A DNA stretch of 30,063 nt from a virus. A program made the translations under genes and the position numbers. Below are positions 12,718 through 20,410 of the stretch, piece by piece. The stretch lies in IMG/VR virus record IMGVR_UViG_3300020578_000305, positions 1-30,063 of that record; one strand, 5' to 3'. Within the stretch, counting starts at the first letter, position 1. Every line of letters begins with the position of its first letter. The notes below the pieces were generated by a model. The model was not told the origin of the DNA and did no database searches. It saw nothing but the letters and a program-made list of their open reading frames with translations.

Positions 12718-13206
12718 ATGACGCGTCGTAAGCCCGACCCCAATTTGCCGGATAGTGAAAACAATCGTTTGTACAACCTGCGAAAGGCCCGTGCACAACA
12801 GCGCTTCGAGGAGTATGTAGCCAGTCCACGAAGGCAACAAGCGGCAGACTCCGCCAAGAGGCGTAACCTTCTAAACAGGCCACAGTCCGTTGCCAGAAGG
12901 AAACGGGAAATAGAGCAGCGCGAGAATCCGCCGGTGAAGAATTTGCCCCCTCCGCGCCGCAATGCCGTTCCACAAAATGTTGTCAACGAATTGCCGCCAC
13001 CTCGTCCAAGCAAGGGTGGTAAGAAGAGTTGGGATTTGCCTCGACCGGGCCAGTATTTGGTTCCCGACATCCCTCACGGCATCTATCCCCGCAAACCACT
13101 GCGCGACCCGAAACCCAGCGATAAGCCCAAAAAAGGTACGTATGTTCCGCCCCCTCCTCCGGACAATAAAAAACAAAACAAGATTCAACTATGGTGGTTG
13201 AATTAA
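12718..13206 (+). CDS. Proline- and arginine-rich disordered protein (162 aa)
   Basis: From ATG 12718 the product is helical and basic in its first half (RLYNLRKARAQQRFEEYVA, RKREIEQREN) and proline-rich afterwards (NLPPPRRNAVP, ELPPPRPSKGGK, YVPPPPPDNKK), ending IQLWWLN. No catalytic motif is present. Basic, disordered proteins next to terminase often bind DNA or act in capsid assembly, but this is only context. There is no Shine-Dalgarno; TAAGAT ends eight bases before the ATG. Confidence 0.7.
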   Translation: MTRRKPDPNLPDSENNRLYNLRKARAQQRFEEYVASPRRQQAADSAKRRNLLNRPQSVARRKREIEQRENPPVKNLPPPRRNAVPQNVVNELPPPRPSKGGKKSWDLPRPGQYLVPDIPHGIYPRKPLRDPKPSDKPKKGTYVPPPPPDNKKQNKIQLWWLN

Positions 13207-13233
13207 TTATGGCCGCCAAGAAAAGAAGGTAGT

Positions 13234-13294
13234 GTCCGCCGGCACAGGAGAAACCGGAACGACAACCCGAACGCTCGACGGCGCACCGGCGGAC
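13234..13294. repeat. 9-bp GC-rich inverted repeat immediately upstream of terL
   Basis: GTCCGCCGG (13234-13242) and CCGGCGGAC (13286-13294) are perfect inverted copies separated by 43 bases, in the 107-base gap before TerL. The repeat could form an RNA hairpin in a readthrough transcript, or be a DNA site for terminase. It may also be a barrier isolating the terminase promoter. Confidence 0.55.
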
Positions 13295-13313
13295 GTGGTT
13301 AGTATATCACTAG

Positions 13314-15263
13314 ATGCCAAAAGGTAAGCGCGAGATCACGCCGGATGACCGTGCCATGTTTTGGCAGGCCATGTCTTCCGGGGTCAACATGAAGGAGGCC
13401 GCGCGGATGGCGGGCATTTCCTACTCCAGTGCCACCAAGTGGGTTGCCAAGGCCAAGGCCACGTCGGCGGAACTTGACAAACAGAATCTGGAGTTTGGCA
13501 AACCAAGTGGCGGCAATGCACTGAAGCGCGACCTTGCCGTCACCCGCGACCTGCCCCCGGTCGTGCCACCCGCACGATTGAACAAAGAGGCAGCCAGGTC
13601 CCTGGAAGACTTTGACTACTTCCGCATGCGTTACCTGGGCCGTGTGCCCAGCCCGTGGCAGGTGGATGCCGCGTACAAGATCGTGGCCAAATTGGAATCC
13701 CACGACAAGGAGTTCCTGGTCCTCAACTGCCCCCCTGGTGCCGGCAAGTCGACTTTGTTCCACGACGTAGCGGTGTGGTGCATCGTGCGCAACCGGGCCA
13801 TCCGAGTGATGATCGGGTCGATCTCCCAGACCCTGGCCAAGATGTACTCGCGTCGTATCCGCGAAACCTTGGAGCGCACCAGCCCGCTGCAGCCCGACCC
13901 GGAAATGATCCGACGCGGACTGGCGGTCAATGCCGATGGATGTTTGGCCCTGGACTTCGGCAGGTTCAAGCCAACCAACGTAGGGGCGCTTTGGAGGGCG
14001 GAGGAGTTCATCGTCGAGCAATACGGATCCGGGGGCCTGGACAACAAAGAGCCGACCGTTTCTGCCTACGGCATCGAGTCGGAGTTCATCGGACACCGTG
14101 CCGACCTGTGCTTGTTCGACGACGTCGCGTCCCCGGAAAACTCCAAGGAGTCGGCAGCCCGTGACAAGTTGCTTGAGCGTTGGGACTCGATGGCCGAGGC
14201 TCGCGTCGAACCGGGCGGCGTGTTGGCGGTTATCGGCCAGAGGTTGGGGCCACAAGATCTCTACGCACACTGTCTGGCCAAGGTGACCTACGAAGAAGAC
14301 CCCGACGATTACGACGGCACCGACGTAACAAGCCCCAGCGAAAAAGAGCCGATCAAGAAATACAAGTACGACCACATCGCCTACCGTGCCTACTACGAGG
14401 ACATGGACACCGGACCCGAATCACGTCGCACCATTTCTCCGGCCTGGCCGTATGGCCCCCTGCTTGAGCCGTTCCGTTTGTCCTGGAAGGACCTGTCCTA
14501 CATCCGGCACAACTCGCCCAACAAGTTTGCCGTCGTCTACCAACAAGAGGACATGGCCGAGGGCAACTACCTAATCGAGCGCGTCTGGGCAACCGGTGGC
14601 ATGGGTGGTGATGGCGTGATGTATCCGGGGTGCATCGACAACGAACGCAGACCCGGTTACGTTCCACCGAACCTGGATCCGCCGATCATCTCGATTGCGT
14701 CGGTGGACCCGAGCCCGACGCAATTCTGGGCGATTCAGTGGTGGTTGTATCAGCCGCGCACCAACCTGCGGTTCCTCATCGACGTGGAGCGAGTGAAGCT
14801 CACGGCCGAGGAGTTGCTCGGCTTCAACACCACCACCGGCGATTTCTACGGATTGATGGAGGAGTGGCAGAACAGGTCGTGGAACTTGGGTTATCCGATA
14901 TCGCACTGGATCGTGGAAATCAACGCCGCGCAACGTTTCCTGCTTGCCCATGACTTCGTTCGCAAGTGGCAGGCTCGCCATCACGCCAACGTCGTTCCCC
15001 ACACCACCAGCCGCAACAAGCTCGACGACAACCTGGGCGTGGAGGCCCTGCTGCCACCGCTTTGGCGCAGCGGCTCGGTGCGTTTGCCGACCATGCGTGA
15101 CAACTGGAAAACGCTGGCGTTCGTGGACGAAATGACATCGTGGACGCGGGACAAAAAGAACGGCACCGACCTGGTGATGGCCCATTGGTTTGCCGAGCTG
15201 CACGTGCCGCAATTGTCGCCACTAAAGCAACCACCCAGGCTTTGGCGGCCGTCCTGGATTTAG
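13314..15263 (+). CDS. terL: Terminase large subunit with N-terminal HTH
   Basis: A protein of 649 residues that packages DNA into the procapsid. Residues 8-48 form an HTH (DRAMFWQAMSSGVNMKEAAR, then AGISYSSATKWVAKAK), like those of small terminase subunits. The ATPase domain has Walker A CPPGAGKST (139-147), Walker B LCLFDD (265-270) and motif III VIGQRLGPQDL (306-316). The RNase H-like nuclease domain has its acidic residues at Asp465 (SVDPSPTQ), Glu535 (IVEINAAQ) and Asp619 (TDLVMAHWFAE). The protein is longer than usual for TerL (450-600), mainly because of the N-terminal part. No separate small subunit was recognised. The gene has no Shine-Dalgarno; TAGTAT ends eight bases before the ATG. 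Confidence 0.94.
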   Translation: MPKGKREITPDDRAMFWQAMSSGVNMKEAARMAGISYSSATKWVAKAKATSAELDKQNLEFGKPSGGNALKRDLAVTRDLPPVVPPARLNKEAARSLEDFDYFRMRYLGRVPSPWQVDAAYKIVAKLESHDKEFLVLNCPPGAGKSTLFHDVAVWCIVRNRAIRVMIGSISQTLAKMYSRRIRETLERTSPLQPDPEMIRRGLAVNADGCLALDFGRFKPTNVGALWRAEEFIVEQYGSGGLDNKEPTVSAYGIESEFIGHRADLCLFDDVASPENSKESAARDKLLERWDSMAEARVEPGGVLAVIGQRLGPQDLYAHCLAKVTYEEDPDDYDGTDVTSPSEKEPIKKYKYDHIAYRAYYEDMDTGPESRRTISPAWPYGPLLEPFRLSWKDLSYIRHNSPNKFAVVYQQEDMAEGNYLIERVWATGGMGGDGVMYPGCIDNERRPGYVPPNLDPPIISIASVDPSPTQFWAIQWWLYQPRTNLRFLIDVERVKLTAEELLGFNTTTGDFYGLMEEWQNRSWNLGYPISHWIVEINAAQRFLLAHDFVRKWQARHHANVVPHTTSRNKLDDNLGVEALLPPLWRSGSVRLPTMRDNWKTLAFVDEMTSWTRDKKNGTDLVMAHWFAELHVPQLSPLKQPPRLWRPSWI

Positions 15264-15284
15264 TGTGTTATCGTATTAGCGTTC

Positions 15285-18278
15285 ATGGCTGCCAAAAAAG
15301 ATCCATACAAGCGAATTCAAAAACGCTTCGTGCAGGCGCGCGAACCCGACGTCGAATACGAGGATTTGGACCCCGAGCGTCGCGAACAATTACAGAACCG
15401 TTTCAATATGTTGTCGCAAACCGTCCAGGGTCGCGGCACGATTGCCCGGCGCATTCTTGGCCCCGATGCCCCGCAGGAGCGCGTCAAGGCACTGCGCCAA
15501 CGCATTCGCCAAAACCTTCCGCAATCTGATGGTTCGTCAACACCGTCGGAAGATGCGACTCCGCCCGCCGGCCCGACGATTACAAACGCACGACTTAAGC
15601 CGACATCGGCCGACATTCGCAACATGCAAGTTGGATTCCGCGTGCAGGGTGAGCGCATCGAGGCCAGTCGTCGCGCTGCTTCCGCAATTACAACGACCGT
15701 AACGACGGCCAAGGATAAGGGTTCTGGTCGCATTGGCAAGGGTTACTTTTCAGTCCCCAAGAGTCCAACCGAATTTGCAAAAGAGGTTGGCGCGGGCCTG
15801 ATGGGCCAAGTTAGTTACGTCAACCGCGCATACATAAACCCGGTGATCAATGTCGGTATTGCCGCCTCAAATGTTCTCCGCTCACCGGGCCAGAAAAAAA
15901 CCAAATCACTTCCAACACTCAGCAATAAGGAAATTGCAGTTGAGGCGGCGTTGACGGTTGGCACCGCCGGTGCAGGTGCGATTCTAAAACCATTCTTGCG
16001 GCCAACGGGACAGTTTTTGAAGGGCGTGGCAACTTCGTTGGGCGGGCGCGGCGCGGTGAAAACCGGAGCAGCACTTGCCAACGTTGCCGAACGTCAAGCC
16101 GCGGCGGCTTCCGTGCGTGCCGACACAGCACGCCGACTGAGCGGGCAGGCCCAAATTCTTCGCGAAGGAATGTTGTACGATGATCAAAGCCCAATCACAC
16201 GCTCAACCCAGCCGAAATCGAGCGGCGTCACACGCAATCCTCCAAAGTCCAGCGGAATGGTCAAGAGCCCGACGGCCGAAACGGTTGTTTCCAAGTCGGC
16301 AAAACCCAAAGCATCCAAAGCTGCAAAACCCAAAGTTGCCAAAGCACCCAAACTCACAACAGCAAAAATCGAGGCAGCAACCGAAAAATACGCGCGTGGA
16401 TTCAACAAAGAAGTTGGCGAAATTGAGATGCAGGCAACCGAGTACACGCCGACGATGGTCGTTGAACAAATCTCCAAACCGGCGTCTACCAAGGCCAGGC
16501 AGGCAAAGCCAACAAGTGTCAAGCCGCTCAAACAAGAAACACCGAAGCAAACCACGAAAAAAATCGAGGCAGCGACCGAAAAGTATGCGCCGGGCTTCAA
16601 CAAACAAGTTGGCAAAACCGAAATGCGTTCGACGCAATACGAACCCATTGAAGTTTCTACTCCGGCTTCTCCCGTTGCTGAAGTAAAAACCTCCAAGCCA
16701 GCAAGGGCTTCGCGCAAAGCTACTCAAAAAAAAAGCGAAGTAGCAGCACCGCAAAACGTTAGCCCGGTTTCTGGATCAAAGTATCCACGCTCGGTCAAAT
16801 CTTCTGACCAAAAACAGGAGTTCGACAAGATATACGACGAAATGTCGGAATCTGGTTATTTTGATCAGGGCCATGGGGGTTTGGATGCAATTTTTGATAG
16901 CAGGAAATTTGATGACGTTGTTGAACGCGGCTACTTGACGGACAAACAGGTTGCAAAAATTAACAAAGACGCAGAGAGAATGCGTGCGGATTCTGTTACG
17001 AGGGAGATGACTGCTCGAAAAAAGACCCAAGTGGCAAAACCAAAAACTGCTGACGTAGCCCAACCCTCGGCGGAGGATTTGGAGTTTGCCCGCAAGTATC
17101 CGTACAGTTCCAAGACCGCCGACATTCTTAGGCGACAGCGCGGTATCCAAGATTACGTTCCGCCAGTGGGCAAACAAGATTTTCCAAAAATTGAAATCAA
17201 AACAGCCAGGGTTCAAAAGCCGGAATCAGACATTTTTAATGAACGCTTAAACGCAGTTGTTGCACAGCGACGCGCAGAACAAAAAGCGGCATTCCCTGGC
17301 TTCACGCCGAGAAAAGTCACGAAACTGGCGAAACGTGATCCGTCGTTAGACAGACTTGAAGAACGCGGCTCCATGATTTATCGCATGTATGACCAAGGTA
17401 TCGGTAGCAGAAAACGTCCTTCCGGCATGGCGGAATCAGAAGTACAGCGCGGCACGCCAATACAAAATCAAATGGACGATATTGCCGACATGATGCAGGG
17501 CGGAACCGGTCAGTTCCGTTACGCAGAAATCGCGGTTGGGTCAAAAGATGTTCAAAAAGAAATTGAACGAACCATAGTTCTTCCAACCGCCAAAATCAAA
17601 CGTGGCGAAGCAATCAACCCTCGCTATGTTCGCCGCACGAAAGCAACCAAGCAGGGCGAAATGCCAATGCCAACCCTGATGGGCGAGGGCATGGAGGAGT
17701 TCAGGCCGACCCGAATGCCACTCAGCACGGAGCGCGGACTGAGTCTTGAGCAACGCATTGCCAAGATGGAACGGGAGGATTTTCCGCAGGCGCGATCAGC
17801 ACGGCAAGCCCGCAAATTGTCCGAACAATCTCGTGGTGTCCCGGTTGAGCAACAGCAATTTACAACCGGAACCAAGGGTGGAAGTCCGCTTGGGGGCGCA
17901 GCGAAGAAGTCGCCCATTACTTCGGTTACAACAAAGAAGCCCATCAAGTACGAAAAGATCGTTAAGCCTGGCGGGCAAACGGTGTACAAACCGGTCAAGT
18001 TCAAGTCCGAAACCGTCCCCGCAATCGAAACCACATCCGGCCCAGTGCCAATAGATGAATTGCCACAGAAATGGAACGTGGATCCCACGGTTGTGGAAGC
18101 CGGTCGCAAAGCGCGCAAAGCATCGGAGCTTAGGTCACGTGCCACCCAGGCTGCGCGCTTGCGTAATCGAGGCATACAGGGAGAGGCTCGCGGCGTTACG
18201 CTTCAACAGACCGTTGAAGAAATCAAGAAGGGCAAAGCTTTCCAACGCCGCTTCGATGAACTCAAGGACAAAAAGTGA
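15285..18278 (+). CDS. Large disordered Lys/Ala/Pro-rich repeat protein (997 aa)
   Basis: It lies between TerL and portal. The N-terminus (MAAKKDPYKRIQKRFVQARE, then DPERREQLQNRFNML) is helical and basic. Residues 160-260 contain more hydrophobic, Gly/Ala-rich segments (IAVEAALTVGTAGAGAILKP) that could be membrane-active. Residues 300-500 are a basic AKP-rich region holding two copies of a 31-residue repeat. The remainder has charged helices and many Lys/Arg. No enzymatic motif is visible. The size, basic charge and position suit a capsid-internal, DNA-associated or ejected protein, but this is inference. It overlaps the portal gene by four bases, so its translation is linked to portal synthesis. 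No Shine-Dalgarno is seen at its start. Confidence 0.8.
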   Translation: MAAKKDPYKRIQKRFVQAREPDVEYEDLDPERREQLQNRFNMLSQTVQGRGTIARRILGPDAPQERVKALRQRIRQNLPQSDGSSTPSEDATPPAGPTITNARLKPTSADIRNMQVGFRVQGERIEASRRAASAITTTVTTAKDKGSGRIGKGYFSVPKSPTEFAKEVGAGLMGQVSYVNRAYINPVINVGIAASNVLRSPGQKKTKSLPTLSNKEIAVEAALTVGTAGAGAILKPFLRPTGQFLKGVATSLGGRGAVKTGAALANVAERQAAAASVRADTARRLSGQAQILREGMLYDDQSPITRSTQPKSSGVTRNPPKSSGMVKSPTAETVVSKSAKPKASKAAKPKVAKAPKLTTAKIEAATEKYARGFNKEVGEIEMQATEYTPTMVVEQISKPASTKARQAKPTSVKPLKQETPKQTTKKIEAATEKYAPGFNKQVGKTEMRSTQYEPIEVSTPASPVAEVKTSKPARASRKATQKKSEVAAPQNVSPVSGSKYPRSVKSSDQKQEFDKIYDEMSESGYFDQGHGGLDAIFDSRKFDDVVERGYLTDKQVAKINKDAERMRADSVTREMTARKKTQVAKPKTADVAQPSAEDLEFARKYPYSSKTADILRRQRGIQDYVPPVGKQDFPKIEIKTARVQKPESDIFNERLNAVVAQRRAEQKAAFPGFTPRKVTKLAKRDPSLDRLEERGSMIYRMYDQGIGSRKRPSGMAESEVQRGTPIQNQMDDIADMMQGGTGQFRYAEIAVGSKDVQKEIERTIVLPTAKIKRGEAINPRYVRRTKATKQGEMPMPTLMGEGMEEFRPTRMPLSTERGLSLEQRIAKMEREDFPQARSARQARKLSEQSRGVPVEQQQFTTGTKGGSPLGGAAKKSPITSVTTKKPIKYEKIVKPGGQTVYKPVKFKSETVPAIETTSGPVPIDELPQKWNVDPTVVEAGRKARKASELRSRATQAARLRNRGIQGEARGVTLQQTVEEIKKGKAFQRRFDELKDKK
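16359..16646 (+). repeat. Two 31-codon repeats within the 997-aa protein
   Basis: The units lie at 16359-16451 (residues 359-389) and 16554-16646 (residues 424-454). Both have the pattern T.KIEAATEKYA.GFNK.VG..EM..T.Y.P, with 22 of 31 residues identical. Between and around them are AKP/KPT-rich spacers. Confidence 0.85.
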
Positions 18279-20029
18279 AATCACTGGAAGAAATCGTTGA
18301 ACTGTACCACCAGCGCAGACTTGCCGCTGGCCCCGTACACGCGCAGATGCGTCGGGTCCGCGACCTCGCCAACGGCGACGTAATCGTTCCGCTAAACGAG
18401 TTGGACAAAAACGCCAAGACCAACGTCGCAAACCTGTTGGTGCAGGGCTTGGATCAGATGTCGATGCGCATTGCGTCCACGATGCCGTCCCCCTATTTCC
18501 CGCCAGCCAAGGAAGGATCCGACAGGTCCAAGGGTTACGCAAGGGTGCGCCGCAAAGCAATGCTTGCAATATGGGACGAAAACAAAATGAAGATGAAGAT
18601 GCGCCGTCGCGCACGCCACCTGCTCGCCTATTCAAGCAGCGCGATTATGATGCGCCCCAATTTCCGCACGCTTACCCCGCAGTGGTCGGTCCGCAATCCA
18701 CTCGACACGTTTGCCGCGCCAATGGACGACCCTGATCAATTCGTGCCCGACAACTGTATTTTTACGTACAAGACCTCAGCCAACTGGTTGTTGAACAACT
18801 ACGGTGAGTTGGTTGCCAATCAACTGCGTTTCGGCAATGTCAACTCCGATGCGCGGTACACCATGCTTGAGTATTCCGACTCCGATTCAATCCAGCTAAT
18901 CGTGCTCGGGGCGGAAGACAATCCAGAGTTGAGTGCTTCCGAGCGCGCTGGACTGGAAGCGATCATGTTGGAGGCCATCCCGAATCGCACGGGGCGACCC
19001 ATTGCCGTCATCGCCAATCGCATCACCCTTGACAAGCCGCGTGGTCAGTTTGACGGCGTACTCGGCATGTACTACACGCGCGCCCGACTACAGGCATTGA
19101 CCGAGATCGCCATTGAGCGCGGCATTTTTCCGGAGGAATACCTCATTGCCCGAACCGGGGAAAACCCAGAGATCCTGCAAATGGCGGATGGCAAAAACGG
19201 CGTGTTGGGGGTCGTCAGGGGAGGCGACATCCAACAATTGCAACTCAATCCTGGCTACAAGACCGACACCGCCCTCGACCGCCTAGAGCGCCAAGAGCGT
19301 CTTGAGGGCGCAATTCCGGCCGAGTTTGGTGGCGAGTCGGCAACAAACATCCGCACTGGACGCCGTGGCGAATCCGTGCTGTCCGCCACGGTGGACTACC
19401 GCGTGCAGGAGGCCCAAACAATTTTTGAGCAATCCCTGATGGAGGAGGACAGAATCGCCATCGCCATGGAGCGAGAGTATTGGGGCGACACAACAAAGAC
19501 CTTTTACCTTCCGTCACGCACCGCAACCAAACAAGAGGCGTACATCCCGAACAAGATTTGGGAAACCGATTTCCACTACGTCACGTATTCTGCCGCCGGA
19601 TCTGACGTCAACTCGTTAATAGTCGGTCTCGGTCAGCGCCTTGGCGTCGGAATGATGAGCAAAGAGTCGGCGCGCGAAGCAGACCCGCTGATTGCCGATC
19701 CAGAACTGGAGCATGACAGAATCATTTCCGAAGGCGTTGAAACCGCGCTTTTGTCCAGCATTCAACAACAAGCTGCAAATCCGGCCGGTCCGTATCAACC
19801 GGACGATCTTGCCTATTTGACCATGCTCGTCATGGAGCGAGACACCAGCCTGTACGAAGCAGTTGCCCTAACCGACGAACGCGCCCGCGAGCGCCAAGCG
19901 CAGACAATGCCGATGGGCGCACCAGAAACCATGCCTGGTTTGGCAATGCCGGGAATGGGCGCAGAGGCCCCCGTTGGCACACAAGGCGCACCACCGCTAG
20001 AAGCACTATTGGCACAACTGGGGGGATAA
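18275..20029 (+). CDS. Portal protein
   Basis: A protein of 584 residues. It follows the previous gene in a GTGA overlap. Features shared with phage portals are the N-terminal helical region (LYHQRRLAAGPVHAQMRRV, NVANLLVQGLDQMSMRIAST), the phage-typical PNFRTLTPQWSVRNPLDTFA wing, LVQ/GD-type central strands and the VRGGDIQQLQLNPGY segment. The stem/crown helices follow (TALDRLERQERLEGAIPAEF, then RRGESVLSATVDYRVQEAQT). The C-terminus is Met/Pro/Gly-rich (MPMGAPETMPGLAMPGMG). As a dodecamer it would form the DNA entry ring at one capsid vertex. Order TerL - (997 aa) - portal supports the call. Confidence 0.88.
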   Translation: MKSLEEIVELYHQRRLAAGPVHAQMRRVRDLANGDVIVPLNELDKNAKTNVANLLVQGLDQMSMRIASTMPSPYFPPAKEGSDRSKGYARVRRKAMLAIWDENKMKMKMRRRARHLLAYSSSAIMMRPNFRTLTPQWSVRNPLDTFAAPMDDPDQFVPDNCIFTYKTSANWLLNNYGELVANQLRFGNVNSDARYTMLEYSDSDSIQLIVLGAEDNPELSASERAGLEAIMLEAIPNRTGRPIAVIANRITLDKPRGQFDGVLGMYYTRARLQALTEIAIERGIFPEEYLIARTGENPEILQMADGKNGVLGVVRGGDIQQLQLNPGYKTDTALDRLERQERLEGAIPAEFGGESATNIRTGRRGESVLSATVDYRVQEAQTIFEQSLMEEDRIAIAMEREYWGDTTKTFYLPSRTATKQEAYIPNKIWETDFHYVTYSAAGSDVNSLIVGLGQRLGVGMMSKESAREADPLIADPELEHDRIISEGVETALLSSIQQQAANPAGPYQPDDLAYLTMLVMERDTSLYEAVALTDERARERQAQTMPMGAPETMPGLAMPGMGAEAPVGTQGAPPLEALLAQLGG

Positions 20030-20410
20030 ATGGCTGAAGAAGCAAAAGGCCGCAGGACGGATCTCAACATGCCGCAGGCAAAGGTAAGGCGCATGGTCGC
20101 CAAGAATCAAACATATGGCCAGGCGACCGAACAGATGGAAAGCCAACGCGCAGTACCGATGGGTGCTGGCCCAACGCAGGTCCAGGCACAACAAAGACCG
20201 AAGCCGGGTGGTTCCGACTTTTTGCGCCGCACCGAACGTCCGGATGAACCAATTACTGCAGGCGCACCGTTTGGTCCCGGAGTTGGTCCCGCAGCTGCCG
20301 GCGTGCCGAGATACGACGCAAGACAGAATGCGTTGGACGAAATTAAATTCATCGCGGAGGTAGGTGGAAACGAAGATTTGTTGGATCTTCTGTCACGCTA
20401 CATGTCATAA
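20030..20410 (+). CDS. Small head-associated protein (126 aa), unknown function
   Basis: ATG 20030 follows the portal stop directly, with GGGGG four bases before it. The product is polar and disordered for the first 95 residues (KNQTYGQATEQMESQRAVPM, GAGPTQVQAQQRPKPGG) and ends in a helical segment QNALDEIKFIAEVGGNEDLL. I have seen short proteins with this QATEQ....AVPMG pattern next to portal genes in actinophages. The function is not known; a connector or scaffold-binding peptide is possible. Confidence 0.8.
   Translation: MAEEAKGRRTDLNMPQAKVRRMVAKNQTYGQATEQMESQRAVPMGAGPTQVQAQQRPKPGGSDFLRRTERPDEPITAGAPFGPGVGPAAAGVPRYDARQNALDEIKFIAEVGGNEDLLDLLSRYMS

Noticed and set aside
13299-14375. 358-residue open frame on the - strand opposite terL
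   Set aside because: It mirrors the codon pattern of the highly biased TerL gene, has no binding site, and would be the only large gene against the direction of all others.
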